From: Phytoactinopolyspora halotolerans
GTDB lineage: Bacteria; Actinomycetota; Actinomycetes; Jiangellales; Jiangellaceae
Direction of reading: 5' to 3'
DNA: 64,000 bases
Assembly (NCBI RefSeq): GCF_010550675.1
Contig: NZ_JAAGOA010000001.1
Span: 310,001-374,000 of the forward strand
The translations under genes and the position numbers were made by a program. The first letter of the stretch is position 1. Each line of letters starts with the position of its first letter. The notes beneath the pieces were generated by a model. The model worked only from the letters and a program-made list of their open reading frames with translations, was not told where the DNA came from and ran no database searches. This document shows, piece by piece, positions 27,012 to 35,787 of this stretch.

Positions 27012-27540
27012 GCGATCGCTCGGCGGCGAGCGGCGGCCAGGCGGCGAGCGGCGGCCAGGCGGCGAGCGGCGGCCAGGCGGCGAGCGGCGGCCAGGCGGCG
27101 AGCGGCGGCCAGGCGGCGAGCGGCCTGTGGGCGGCGATATGCCGGCCGTGCGGAACAAGGGCCCGGGCAGGCTGCTGATCGCGGTGTACGCGGTGTTCGC
27201 CGTCGGCGCGACGTCCCGGGCGCTGTATCAGATCCTGACCAAGTTCGACGAGGCACCGGCAGCGTACGTGTTGTCTGCCTTCGCCGCGGCCGTGTACGTC
27301 GTGGCCACCGTCGCGCTCACCCGCCATGGAGCGGCATCCTGGTGGATCGCGCTGGCGGCCGTCGTCGTCGAGATGACCGGTGTGCTCGTCATCGGGACCA
27401 TCACGGTGGCCGGCGTCGTCGACTTCCCTGCGGACACGGTGTGGTCGGACTACGGCCGTGGATACCTCTTCATCCCGCTTGTGCTTCCGGTCTTCGGCCT
27501 GCTGTGGCTGCGGCGTACCGGCCGTGTGCTCAACCGGTGA
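27001..27540 (+). CDS. Membrane protein with N-terminal GGERRP tandem repeats
   Basis: 179-residue protein. Residues about 8-43 are five exact GGERRP hexapeptides plus degenerate copies, giving a highly basic, disordered cytoplasmic tail. Four predicted helices follow (about 58-78, 88-108, 115-138 and 153-172). The repeats are encoded by an 18-bp minisatellite. GTG at 27001 (or the adjacent GTG at 27004) follows GAAGGGG and overlaps the preceding gene. I do not recognise the family. The end overlaps by 11 bp the convergent lipoprotein gene. Confidence 0.68.
   Translation: MVSERSLGGERRPGGERRPGGERRPGGERRPGGERRPGGERPVGGDMPAVRNKGPGRLLIAVYAVFAVGATSRALYQILTKFDEAPAAYVLSAFAAAVYVVATVALTRHGAASWWIALAAVVVEMTGVLVIGTITVAGVVDFPADTVWSDYGRGYLFIPLVLPVFGLLWLRRTGRVLNR
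27022..27138. repeat. 18-bp minisatellite encoding GGERRP
   Basis: GGCGGCGAGCGGCGGCCA is repeated five times without change (27022-27111), followed by a degraded sixth unit and a half unit. Because the unit is a multiple of three, copy-number changes keep the reading frame of the 27001 gene. There are no spacers, so it is not a CRISPR array. Confidence 0.92.
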
Positions 27541-28168
27541 GCCGGGCCGTCTCCCGGGCCAGGATGTACGCGGGCAGCATGCCGAGGTACTCCTCGGTGT
27601 CGAACCCGCTGACGGTCACCACCGCGGCTTCGTCGCCGGTCATGATCGCGAACGCGCGCTCCCGCTTGCGCTCGTCGACGGCGGGCAGGAATTGCACGTA
27701 GCTCGTCTCGACGCCGGGGACACCGGCGATCTCGATCTCACGCGTCTCCGGCTCTTCGATCTCGCCGGCGCTGTCGGCGAGGAATGTCTCCAAGGCCTGC
27801 CCGGCGTCGTCGGCGGGCCCGGTCCATACCCGGATGTAGCCGAGCCAGCCAGCGGGTTTCGCATCGACCTCACACGCCGGCATGAGGCCGCCCTGCTCGA
27901 AGTCGTGGTCGGCCAGGACGGTCTCCGAGGTCCACTTCTCGGGAATGTCGAAGGTGATCGGCAGGTCACACTCGCCTTGGTCGGCGAGGTCCATGGCGGG
28001 CTCGGTCGCCACCGCGCCTTCGTCGAACGGATCCGCGGCGGTGGTGCTCGTCGGCGTATCGATGGGGGTGGCCGTGCGCTCGTCGCCGGGGTCGGAGCCG
28101 CCGGAGCCATCGCACCCGGCCACGATCAACACCACTGCGGTGATTCCGAAGACGGCGGAAATCTTCAC
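27530..28168 (-). CDS. Secreted lipoprotein, unknown function
   Basis: 212-residue lipoprotein. The signal peptide (MKISAVFGITAVVLIVAGCD) ends at lipobox VAGC. A Thr/Asp/Pro linker follows, then a folded domain starting CDLPITFDIPEKWTSETV, like the LpqN/DUF1795-type surface domains of actinobacteria that start with a P..W segment. GTG at 28168 is chosen for the signal peptide and AGGAG four bases upstream; the frame is open further but not protein-like. It overlaps the tail-to-tail membrane-protein gene by 11 bp. Function is not known. Confidence 0.8.
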   Translation of the reverse strand: MKISAVFGITAVVLIVAGCDGSGGSDPGDERTATPIDTPTSTTAADPFDEGAVATEPAMDLADQGECDLPITFDIPEKWTSETVLADHDFEQGGLMPACEVDAKPAGWLGYIRVWTGPADDAGQALETFLADSAGEIEEPETREIEIAGVPGVETSYVQFLPAVDERKRERAFAIMTGDEAAVVTVSGFDTEEYLGMLPAYILARETARLTG

Positions 28169-28362
28169 GTCACTCCTATCTCTACTACCCGACGGCTGCC
28201 GACGGTCGCCGGCCGCCCAGCCACATCCAACGACGTGGGCGCTGCGGTTATGACGGCCGCTCGATCGCATCGGTTCACGCCTCGCCGACGTGAGATGGAT
28301 CTCTCCACCGGCCACTCGCTGAGCCGAGCAGCCGTCCTCACCGTGCCGCCCAATGCGCTGAT

Positions 28363-28409
28363 GATCATGAACACTTGCCGTTCACATAGCACGGTAAGTG
28401 TTCATGATC
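28363..28409. repeat. Second-family palindrome, copy 1
   Basis: Arms 28363-28380 and 28392-28409 (GATCATGAACACTTGCCG and near-complement, one mismatch) enclose an 11-base loop. A related element lies at 52584-52634 in the opposite orientation. It lies in the 286-bp gap between the MFS gene's 3' end and the lipoprotein gene's start and could terminate the MFS transcript. The rest of this gap holds nothing recognisable. Confidence 0.8.
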
Positions 28410-28454
28410 TCTCTGGTGGAGGAGTCCGGCTGCGCGCGGGCCCGCTGCGGGCCG

Positions 28455-29690
28455 TCAGCGACGGTCGGCGTCGACGCGTTCCGGCGTCTTGGTCTTCTTC
28501 TCCCGAAGGACGGACGCGACGGAGGTGCCCAGTAGGCCGGCTCCGGTGGCGACGGCAAGCGCGGTGAGCACTCCTTCGTGATCGCCGATCCATCCGAGCA
28601 ACGGTGGTCCGGCCAGGAAGGCCGTGTAGCCGATGGAAGCGACGACACTGACCCGCGCCGGCGCGAGGTGCGGTTCGTCGGACGCCGCACTCATCCCCAC
28701 CGGGAACCCGAGCGATGCGCCGATTCCCCAGAGCAGGATCCCCACTCCGGCGAGCACGAGATTGCCGCTGATCACGACCAGGAACGCTCCTGTCGCGGCG
28801 AGCAGACCGCTCGTCCGCACCACCGGCGCTCGCCCGTATCGGTCCAGGAACCACGGCCCGGACAATCTGCCCAGCGTCATCGCGGCGACGAAGACGGCGA
28901 AGCCCGCCGAACCGACGGCGTTGCTGACCTCATAGCCGTCCACGAGTCCGACCGCGAGCCAGTCGTTCGCGATGCCCTCGATGAGCGCGAACGACAGCAC
29001 CAGCAGACCGATCAGCAGCGTGCGCGGCTCCCGCCAGGCGTGCCATACCGGGACCTTCGGCGCGGCCGGGGTCGCGTCGTCGTGGCTCTCCTCGGTTTGC
29101 CGCGGCAGGAAGTTGCGCGTGCTCACCAGGGTGACGACGATCACGGCCGCACCGGTGACACCGAGGTGAATCGGGACGGCGATGGAGAGCCAGGTTGCCG
29201 CCGCGCCCAGCGCCGCACCCAGGACCGTGCCCAGACTGAACGCCGCATGGAACCGCGGCATGATGGCCCGATCCAGCTGACGCTCCACCGCGGCGCCCTC
29301 GACGTTCATGGCGACGTCCCAGGTGCCGGTCCCGTACCCGAGGGTGGCCAGGAAGGCGGCCACCGCCACCACGCTCGCGATCGGATCCACCCCGATGCCG
29401 GCCATGATCAAGCTGCCGCCGGCGAGGACGGACCCACCGGCGACGGTCCGCGCGGCGCCGATCTTGTTCACCACGAAGCCTGACGTGGGCAGCGCGATGA
29501 CGGCACCTATTGCCAGCGCCAGCAGCACGCGTCCCAGTTCGCTGGGCTGGAGGCCGAGCGCGTCCCGGATCTGCGGGATGCGCGCCATCCACGACGCGAA
29601 ACCGAATCCGTTGGCGGCGAAGACGATCATGACGGCGTTGCGGGCCAGCGTCGCCTGCCGTGTGGTGATCGTGTCACGAGAGGTGCTCAT
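28455..29690 (-). CDS. MFS transporter, sugar-permease-like
   Basis: 411-residue major facilitator with 12 predicted helices. The first-helix region (VFAANGFGFASWMARIPQIR) and VNVEGAAVERQ-type segment after helix 4 (AMNVEGAAVERQLDRAIMPR) are typical of the YfnM/FucP-like MFS branch. ATG has AGGA upstream. The divergent LacI-type regulator and the palindromic operator between them suggest a sugar or glycoside substrate, but no catabolic gene is adjacent, so the substrate is unknown. Its C-terminus is charged (REKKTKTPERVDADRR). Confidence 0.88.
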   Translation of the reverse strand: MSTSRDTITTRQATLARNAVMIVFAANGFGFASWMARIPQIRDALGLQPSELGRVLLALAIGAVIALPTSGFVVNKIGAARTVAGGSVLAGGSLIMAGIGVDPIASVVAVAAFLATLGYGTGTWDVAMNVEGAAVERQLDRAIMPRFHAAFSLGTVLGAALGAAATWLSIAVPIHLGVTGAAVIVVTLVSTRNFLPRQTEESHDDATPAAPKVPVWHAWREPRTLLIGLLVLSFALIEGIANDWLAVGLVDGYEVSNAVGSAGFAVFVAAMTLGRLSGPWFLDRYGRAPVVRTSGLLAATGAFLVVISGNLVLAGVGILLWGIGASLGFPVGMSAASDEPHLAPARVSVVASIGYTAFLAGPPLLGWIGDHEGVLTALAVATGAGLLGTSVASVLREKKTKTPERVDADRR

Positions 29691-29717
29691 GGTCTGTTCC
29701 TGGTAGATCTGTGTGAC

Positions 29718-29745
29718 TCGAATCGATTCGATCGAATCGATTCGA
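29718..29745. promoter_or_regulatory. Double operator: 28-bp perfect palindrome
   Basis: Two copies of CGAATCGATTCG (29719-29730 and 29733-29744) lie 14 bp apart centre to centre. With flanking bases they make one perfect 28-bp palindrome. It lies 28 bp upstream of the MFS start, in the divergent region shared with the LacI-type gene. The CG-centred 12-mers fit a LacI-family protein; two dimers could bind side by side. Confidence 0.68.
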
Positions 29746-29901
29746 TATCATGCCAAAGATGACTGCCCTCGGCAAGTGCCATCCACCACGGCGGCGGGTA
29801 CGGACCACCGATGGCGCGTCGTCCGGGGATGTCGTGGTACCAAGGCTTCTCATCGAGGCATGCCGAGGCTGTCGGATCGAGATGCGGAGGGGGTGTGCGC
29901 A

Positions 29902-30981
29902 GTGAGTGGCCAGCGGCCCACACTTGCCGCCGTCGCCGCTCGTGCGGGTGTGTCGCCGTCGACGGCGTCGCTCGCGTTCAGCGGTGCGGGCCCGGTGGCG
30001 CAGGAGACCCGTGAACGGGTGTTGGCGGCGGCGCGTGAACTCGGCTATGCCGGTCCCGACCCGCTGGCGCGCTCACTTCGTCAGGGCAGGTCGGGCATTG
30101 TCGCGACGTTGATCGGCGAGCGCCTGCTGTATGCCTTCCGCGATCCCGTCGCGGTAGGGCTGCTGGACGGGCTCGCCGAGGTGCTGAGCTCGCTCGACTC
30201 CGGGTTGTTGCTGATCTCGGGCGATGCTACGCGCACCGGACCGACCCCGGATCAGGTAGCGCGGACACCGATGGATGCGGTGATCTTCGCGATGTGCGGA
30301 CGTGACGACGATCCGCTGCTGGACCACTTCATCGGCCGCGGTATTCCGGTGGTGGCGGTGGACGGGCCGCACCGCGAGGATGTCGCCGTGCTGGACGTCG
30401 ACGACTACGGCGGGTCCATGGCGCTCGCCCGCCACCTGGCAGAACTCGGCCACCGACGGATCGCCACCGTGACGCTGCCGAGCCGTCTGGACGGTCACCG
30501 CGGCCCGATGAGCGACGAGCGGCGCGCGCAGGTCGGATTCGCCGATGTCCGGCAGCGCCTGAAGGCGGTGGAGGACGTGTTCGGCCGGGTGCCCGTGGTG
30601 GAGACACCCACCAACATCATCGAGGAGGGTCAGCAGGCGGCCGCCTTGCTGCTGGCCGCACCGCCGGCGGAGCGGCCGACGGCCATCGTGGCGCAGAGTG
30701 ACCTGCTTGCTGTGGGGGTCATTCGGGCCGCCCTGGACTCCGGGCTGCGGGTACCGGACGATCTCAGCGTCGTCGGTTTCGACGGGATCGAGACTCCGTG
30801 GCTGGACCATTACGTGCTGACCACCGTCGAGCAGCCGTACGTCGAGAAGGGCCGTGTCGCGGGGAGGATGGTCGCGGAGTTCTTGGCCGGCCGGCGCCCG
30901 GACGACGTGCGGTTGCCGATCGAGGTCCGGATCGGCACCACCACTGCGCCACCCGCTGCCGCGGGTACGCTGGCGCCGTGA
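29902..30981 (+). CDS. LacI-family transcriptional regulator
   Basis: 359-residue LacI/GalR regulator. The HTH (PTLAAVAARAGVSPSTASLA) and hinge helix (DPLARSLRQGRS) are followed by a sugar-binding domain ending LDHYVLTTVEQPYVEKGRVA. GTG at 29902 begins just before the HTH and follows GGAGG; earlier in-frame codons are not conserved. It probably represses the divergent MFS gene through the 28-bp palindrome at 29718 and may control itself. The last four bases overlap the next gene. Confidence 0.87.
   Translation: MSGQRPTLAAVAARAGVSPSTASLAFSGAGPVAQETRERVLAAARELGYAGPDPLARSLRQGRSGIVATLIGERLLYAFRDPVAVGLLDGLAEVLSSLDSGLLLISGDATRTGPTPDQVARTPMDAVIFAMCGRDDDPLLDHFIGRGIPVVAVDGPHREDVAVLDVDDYGGSMALARHLAELGHRRIATVTLPSRLDGHRGPMSDERRAQVGFADVRQRLKAVEDVFGRVPVVETPTNIIEEGQQAAALLLAAPPAERPTAIVAQSDLLAVGVIRAALDSGLRVPDDLSVVGFDGIETPWLDHYVLTTVEQPYVEKGRVAGRMVAEFLAGRRPDDVRLPIEVRIGTTTAPPAAAGTLAP
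30966..30971 (+). promoter_or_regulatory. -10 box of a probable leaderless promoter (DUF2520 gene)
   Basis: TACGCT ends six bases before the GTG at 30978. It lies inside the end of the LacI-type gene, so the DUF2520 gene can be transcribed independently of it. Confidence 0.48.
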
Positions 30982-31880
30982 GCGAAGAACCGGGCACCCG
31001 GCCGGCGAGGCTGGACGTCGGCGTCGTCGGAACCGGTCGCGTCGGAGCGGTCCTCGGTGCCGCGCTCGCACGGGCGGGGCACCGGGTCGTCGCCGGCTAT
31101 GGCGTCTCCGTCACCAGTAGGTCGCGTGCGGACGCGCTGCTGCCCGATGTCCCCCTGGTCGACGTGCCTGAGGTCTTGGAGCAGTCCGATCTGGCGTTGC
31201 TGTCCGTCCCCGACGACACCCTGCCCGGCCTGGTGGAAGGCCTGGCCGCGACCGGGGCGATCCGGACCGGTCAGTTCATCGTGCACACCAGCGGTCGCTT
31301 CGGCGTGTCGGTGCTGGAACCGGCGACGCGGGCGGGCGCACTTCCGCTGGCCTTGCACCCGGCGTTGACGTTCACCGGTACGTCGGTCGATCTGCAGCGG
31401 CTGTCCACGTCCACGTTCGGCGTCACCGCCCCGGAGCCGTTGTGGCCGGTGGCGGAGGCGCTCGTCATCGAGATGGGGTCGGAGCCGGTCCGGGTCGCTG
31501 AGGAGCAGCGCGGGCTCTACCACGCGGCACTGACGCACGGAGCCAACCACCTGGTCACGCTGATCAACGATGCGATGGATCTGTTGCGAGCCGCGGGCGT
31601 GGAGTATCCGGACCGGTCGCTGGCGCCGTTGCTGTCGGCGGCGTTGGATAACACCCTCCGCCAGGGCGACGAGGCGTTGACCGGGCCGGTCTCGCGTGGC
31701 GATTCAGGGACGGTGGCGGACCACCTGCGTGTGGTAGACGCCGCCATGCCGGAAGCGACGGCGGTGTACACGGCGCTCGCCCGGCGGACGGCCGGCCGGG
31801 CGCTGGCCTCCGGACGCCTGCAAGCCACCGACGCCGAACCGCTGCTGGAGATCCTGGCCACGCCACCCGGCCCCCACTAA
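30978..31880 (+). CDS. Rossmann-like/DUF2520 protein, candidate ketopantoate reductase
   Basis: 300-residue oxidoreductase-like protein. The dinucleotide fold GVVGTGRVGAVLGAALARAG is at the N-terminus. The C-terminal DUF2520 half carries ALHPALTFTGTSVDL and YHAALTHGANHLVTLINDAM. A homologue (Rv3603c) precedes panC in Mycobacterium tuberculosis. PanG, a ketopantoate reductase described in Francisella, is as I recall related to this family, so a role in pantoate synthesis is reasonable but unproven. GTG at 30978 fits a leaderless start and overlaps the LacI stop (GTGA). In this window it is separated from panC by a palindromic element and an ABC exporter. Confidence 0.85.
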   Translation: MSEEPGTRPARLDVGVVGTGRVGAVLGAALARAGHRVVAGYGVSVTSRSRADALLPDVPLVDVPEVLEQSDLALLSVPDDTLPGLVEGLAATGAIRTGQFIVHTSGRFGVSVLEPATRAGALPLALHPALTFTGTSVDLQRLSTSTFGVTAPEPLWPVAEALVIEMGSEPVRVAEEQRGLYHAALTHGANHLVTLINDAMDLLRAAGVEYPDRSLAPLLSAALDNTLRQGDEALTGPVSRGDSGTVADHLRVVDAAMPEATAVYTALARRTAGRALASGRLQATDAEPLLEILATPPGPH

Positions 31881-31893
31881 CCACACACCCCAC

Positions 31894-31985
31894 CTAAATG
31901 ATCATGTGAAGTGGGTTTTCTCCAGCACTACCATGTCTGCAGCCCTGTTGCGGCACGAGAAAACCTACTTCACATGATCATTTAG
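31894..31985. repeat. 92-bp palindromic element, copy 2
   Basis: Second copy, between the convergent DUF2520 gene and ABC ATPase gene. Its right arm carries AAGTAG where other copies have AAGTGG, and this TAG is the stop codon of the ATPase gene. The last residues of that protein (LNDHVK) are therefore encoded by the element. The loop differs slightly from copy 1. Confidence 0.92.
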
Positions 31986-32957
31986 GGCCGTCGTGGAGAG
32001 GTAGAGGCGGCGGACGACGTCCTCGATGTCGGGTTCCTCGATGCTGAGGTCGCGCACGCTCGCACGTTCCCCGACGGCGGCCAGAACGGCGGCCGCTGTG
32101 GTCCGTTCAGGCGAGAACGACAGCCGCTGACGCAGTCCGTCGGCCTCGACCCCGACCAGCTCGGCCTCCGGGATGCCGGAGAGCGGCGGCGACGGCTCTA
32201 CCAGGTCGAGCACGATCACCCGTTCAGCGCCGACGCGTCCGACCAGCCCAGGCAGGTTCCCGTCATACACCATCCGGCCATGATCGACGACGATGACCCG
32301 CTCCGTCAGGCGCTGGACGTCGTCCATGTCGTGGGTCGTCAACAGTAGGCTCGTCCCATGCAGCTCACGCTGCTCGGTGAGGAAGAGCCGTAACCGCTCC
32401 TTGCTGAGCACGTCCAGACCGATCGTCGGCTCATCCAGGATCAGCAACGACGGCGAGTGCAGCAGCGCTGCCGCGATTTCGCCCCGGATGCGCTGGCCGA
32501 GAGACAGCTGCCGGACCGGTGTGTGTACGAACGCCGCGAGGTCCAGTCGGTCGATGAGCTCGTCGCGGCGTTTCACCCACACGTTCTCCGGCAGCCGGTG
32601 GATCGCCGCTAGCGTCCGGAACGATTCTCGCAGCGGCAGGTCCCACCACAGCTGCGTCCGTTGGCCGAACACCACCCCGATCCGCCGGGCCAGTGTCCGC
32701 CGCTGACGGATCGGCTCCAGCCCGCACGTCCGGACGGTGCCGGATGAGGGCACCAGGATGCCGGTGAGCATCTTGATGGTGGTCGACTTGCCGGCACCGT
32801 TGGCGCCGATATATCCGATGGCCGCGCCGGCGGGCATGCTGAACGTCAGCCCGTCCACGGCGTGCACGCTGCGCTTGGTCCGGCGCACTCGTCCGGAGGG
32901 TGAGCGGACGGTGAACTCGCGACGCAGGTCGCGGACGTCGATGATGGATTCACTCAT
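31965..32957 (-). CDS. ABC exporter ATPase (ABC-2 family)
   Basis: 330-residue ATPase with Walker A GANGAGKSTTIK, signature LSLGQRIRGEIAAAL, Walker B LLILDEPTIGLD and H-loop TTHDMDDVQRL. It serves the two permeases encoded just upstream. ATG at 32957 follows GGAG by eight bases; a TTG six codons earlier is less likely. The last six residues, LNDHVK, and the TAG stop come from the 92-bp palindrome, so the original C-terminus has been replaced or extended. Substrate is not deducible; similar three-gene sets are annotated as viologen or multidrug exporters. Confidence 0.9.
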   Translation of the reverse strand: MSESIIDVRDLRREFTVRSPSGRVRRTKRSVHAVDGLTFSMPAGAAIGYIGANGAGKSTTIKMLTGILVPSSGTVRTCGLEPIRQRRTLARRIGVVFGQRTQLWWDLPLRESFRTLAAIHRLPENVWVKRRDELIDRLDLAAFVHTPVRQLSLGQRIRGEIAAALLHSPSLLILDEPTIGLDVLSKERLRLFLTEQRELHGTSLLLTTHDMDDVQRLTERVIVVDHGRMVYDGNLPGLVGRVGAERVIVLDLVEPSPPLSGIPEAELVGVEADGLRQRLSFSPERTTAAAVLAAVGERASVRDLSIEEPDIEDVVRRLYLSTTALNDHVK

Positions 32958-32990
32958 GAGCGAGTCGCACTCCAATGATGTCGTCGGCTG

Positions 32991-33794
32991 TCATGAACCG
33001 GTCCCGGTGTAGTGGCGGACGCCGGCGCGCCAGCTGAGCAGCGCGACGCCCCAGATCGCCGTCGCCATCAGCGGACCACACCAGCCCAGCCACGCCGGAA
33101 GCCCCGGCGGGCCGGGGATATCCAGCAGCGCGAGCGTGGGTAGGTAAGCGACGAAGGCCGCCGGTACGACGAATGCGAAGAGCACCCGCACCGGAAGCGC
33201 GAAAATGCTGGCCGGGTACTGCGACGCGTAGGCACCGCCGTAGGTGAACGAGTTGGCGAACTCGGATCCTTCCACCAACCAGAACTGCAGTGCCGCCGCG
33301 CATACGAACAGGGCGGCGAAGATCGCCGCGCCCGCGGCCGTCGCCACCACCAGCAGGAGCACTTTCGCCGGCGACCACGCGATGTCGTTCAGGGGCAGCG
33401 CGACCGCCAGCACCGCGACGCCGAGCGCGGTGCGGCCGAGCCGCCGGAGCGAGATATCGCTGGTGATGAGCTGCGCGAGAACCGGAAGCGGGCGGAGCAG
33501 GAACGCGTCCAGGGTTCCCATGCGCAGATAGATCGGGATCCGGTCGACGTGCCCCACCACCAGGTCGGCCAGGCTGAACGCGATGTTCGCGATCGCGAAG
33601 AGTAACGCCGCCGCAGCGAAGTCCAGCTCGCCCAGGAACTCCACGTTGGCGAAGATCACATACACCTCGGTGAACTCCAGCACGCCGATGGCGACGCTTC
33701 CGAGCAGCTCCATGACGAACGAACGCCGGTACGCCGTCTGTGACCGGATCTGCGAGCCGAGTAGCACCCGATACGGGCGAAGGCGCTCAGCCAC
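32991..33794 (-). CDS. ABC-2 family permease (DUF990-like)
   Basis: 267-residue permease with six hydrophobic helices and the family segment YLRMGTLDAFLLRPLPVLAQ between helices 2 and 3. GTG at 33794 overlaps the stop of the preceding permease gene by eight bases, so the two subunits are co-translated. The ATPase gene follows 33 bp downstream. It forms a heterodimeric membrane domain with the other permease. Confidence 0.87.
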   Translation of the reverse strand: MAERLRPYRVLLGSQIRSQTAYRRSFVMELLGSVAIGVLEFTEVYVIFANVEFLGELDFAAAALLFAIANIAFSLADLVVGHVDRIPIYLRMGTLDAFLLRPLPVLAQLITSDISLRRLGRTALGVAVLAVALPLNDIAWSPAKVLLLVVATAAGAAIFAALFVCAAALQFWLVEGSEFANSFTYGGAYASQYPASIFALPVRVLFAFVVPAAFVAYLPTLALLDIPGPPGLPAWLGWCGPLMATAIWGVALLSWRAGVRHYTGTGS

Positions 33795-34677
33795 CCTGCA
33801 CCACCAGCCTCCGCGCTCCGGCCCGGAAGAGCAGTTGCCCCGTGAGCAGCATTCCGGCCAGCCAGCCGCACTGGACGCCGATCACGCTCAGCGCCTCCGT
33901 TCCGGTCACATGACCCATGACGACGTCGATCGGCGTCTGAATCAACGACGGAAACGGGGTACACGACGCGACGGTCCACAGCCAGTCGGGGAACCAGTGC
34001 ACCGGGATGATCATTCCACTCAAGACATTGGAGGCGACTAGGTAGAGCGTCGTCGCGCCACGCAGGTCGAGCAGCCAGAATGCGGCGAGGTTGAGCAGCC
34101 ACCAGCCGGCGAACGACGCCATGACCGCCAGCGCGATGCTCACCGTCCCGAGGAGGTACGGCAGCGGAGACGACGGCAGTGCCAGTCCAGTCACCAGCGC
34201 ACCGACCAGCAGCGGCGGGCCACCGCGCGGGATGAAGGTGTACGCAGCTCGGCCGAGGTCCGTGGCGAGAAAGGCGAATTGAGGGTCGATCGGGCGGGCG
34301 AGGTCGACGGCGACGTCGCCGGTGCGGATGCGCTCCGCGAGATCACGCCAGCCGAAGACGTTCACCGGGCCGATCAGGGCCTGCGCCAGCCAGGCATAGG
34401 TGGCGCCGGTGGCGGCGTCGTACCCGCCTACGGCACCCCCGGCCGCGCCGATCGCGCCGACCGTGATGTAGGCCTTGATCAGTCCGAAGACCGTGTTGGT
34501 GAAGGCCCCGGCGGCCATCGCCAAACGGTATGTCGACCATCGGCGAAACCCCATGGCGACGTACGCGGCGAACAGCCGCCATCGTTCGACGACGCGTCGA
34601 GCGGTGGCGGTGGTGCGGCGACGGAAGGAACGACGGGCGGAATCCGGGACATCGAGTGTGTGGTGCGCAGCGCACAC
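33787..34677 (-). CDS. ABC-2 family permease
   Basis: 296-residue permease in the same family: RTGDVAVDLARPIDPQFAFL corresponds to the YLR.G..D..LLRP segment of its partner, and LSGMIIPVHWFPDWLWTV is the conserved exporter loop. Six helices. The start is uncertain: GTG at 34677 is chosen for the AGGAGG ten bases upstream, leaving a 29-residue Arg-rich cytoplasmic lead-in. The frame is open to 34779. It is the first gene of the three-gene exporter operon and is divergent from panC. Confidence 0.8.
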   Translation of the reverse strand: MCAAHHTLDVPDSARRSFRRRTTATARRVVERWRLFAAYVAMGFRRWSTYRLAMAAGAFTNTVFGLIKAYITVGAIGAAGGAVGGYDAATGATYAWLAQALIGPVNVFGWRDLAERIRTGDVAVDLARPIDPQFAFLATDLGRAAYTFIPRGGPPLLVGALVTGLALPSSPLPYLLGTVSIALAVMASFAGWWLLNLAAFWLLDLRGATTLYLVASNVLSGMIIPVHWFPDWLWTVASCTPFPSLIQTPIDVVMGHVTGTEALSVIGVQCGWLAGMLLTGQLLFRAGARRLVVQGG

Positions 34678-34854
34678 GCGTAGCAAACCTCCTCGGGCTC
34701 GGCGGAAGATGATGCACATTCCGACGGCCCGAGTCGTGCGCCCGGTCCGGTCGCGATGGGGACGTGATACTACTGGCACGCGTCCTCTGCGTCAACCGGC
34801 CTGCCGGCTGCGGGGCCGGACATCTGGCGTCCGGGACGGCAGAGCGGGAGACTC

Positions 34855-35757
34855 ATGGGTTCGACGAACACGTACGGCGAGCACGAGAGGGTTGGGTCGG
34901 TGGAGACGCCTGTAGTGGTCCGGACACGCGCGGGGCTGGCTGAAGCGCTTGCCGAGAGCGACGCTGAGAGCAGCGTCGTCATGACGATGGGCGCACTGCA
35001 CGACGGGCATAGGGCGCTGATCCGTCGGGCGCGTGCGCTGGTCGGTGACGCGGGACAGGTGCTGGCGACGATCTTCGTGAATCCTCTGCAGTTCGCCGAG
35101 GGCGAGGACTTCGATCGGTATCCGCGGACGTTCGACAAAGATCTGGCGATCTGCACGGCCGAAGGAGTGGACGTGGTGTTCGCCCCGGAGCAGGCGGAGA
35201 TCTATCCGGACGGTCCCGCGCGCGTCACCGTCGATCCGGGACCGCTCGGCCGTGAGCTGGAAGGAGCGGCCCGGCCCACGCATTTCGCCGGGGTGCTCAC
35301 CGTCGTCGCGAAACTGCTCAACCTGACCGTGCCCACCTACGCGGTCTTCGGAGAGAAGGACTATCAGCAGTTGGCGCTGATCCGGCGGATGGTGCACGAC
35401 CTGGACATGCCGTACGAGATCGTCGGCGAGCCCACCGTCCGGGAACCGAGTGGTCTGGCCCTCTCCAGCCGGAACCGTTATCTCTCGGCCGACGAGCGGC
35501 AGATCGCCGCCGCGTTGTCCACTGCCCTCGCTGAGGGCGTCGCCGCGGGCCCGCGCGGCCGAGACGCCGTCCTCGGCGCGGCCGGCGCCATCCTGGATCA
35601 GCATCCGGAACTGGACGTCGACTACCTGGAATTGCGCACGCCCGACCTGTCGGCGGAGCCGGTCCATGGAGAGGCACGGCTACTGGTCGCCGCACGGATC
35701 GGGTCCGCGCGACTGCTCGATAATATGGCTGTACAGCTGATCGAGCCGACTGGGTGA
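34855..35757 (+). CDS. panC: Pantothenate synthetase
   Basis: 300-residue PanC joining pantoate and beta-alanine with ATP. Motifs: [18 protein letters not shown] (HIGH-like ATP site), [37 protein letters not shown] and [14 protein letters not shown] at 34855 has GGGAG four bases upstream. The first ~18 residues are an extra N-terminal tail. It begins the panC-nadB-nadC-coaX run on this strand. Its ancestral upstream neighbour (DUF2520) is now 3 kb away, with an exporter operon in between. Confidence 0.96.
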   Translation: MGSTNTYGEHERVGSVETPVVVRTRAGLAEALAESDAESSVVMTMGALHDGHRALIRRARALVGDAGQVLATIFVNPLQFAEGEDFDRYPRTFDKDLAICTAEGVDVVFAPEQAEIYPDGPARVTVDPGPLGRELEGAARPTHFAGVLTVVAKLLNLTVPTYAVFGEKDYQQLALIRRMVHDLDMPYEIVGEPTVREPSGLALSSRNRYLSADERQIAAALSTALAEGVAAGPRGRDAVLGAAGAILDQHPELDVDYLELRTPDLSAEPVHGEARLLVAARIGSARLLDNMAVQLIEPTG

Positions 35758-35773
35758 CGCGAGCCATAGGCCG

Positions 35774-35779
35774 TAGGCT
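35774..35779 (+). promoter_or_regulatory. -10 box of a probable leaderless promoter (nadB)
   Basis: TAGGCT ends eight bases before the nadB GTG at 35788. It lies in the 30-bp gap after panC, so nadB-nadC may have their own leaderless promoter. Confidence 0.45.
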
Positions 35780-35787
35780 TTTCCATC

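Noticed and set aside
27022-27138. Possible CRISPR-like repeat array
   Set aside because: Units are contiguous 18-mers without spacers and encode an in-frame peptide repeat; no cas gene is present.
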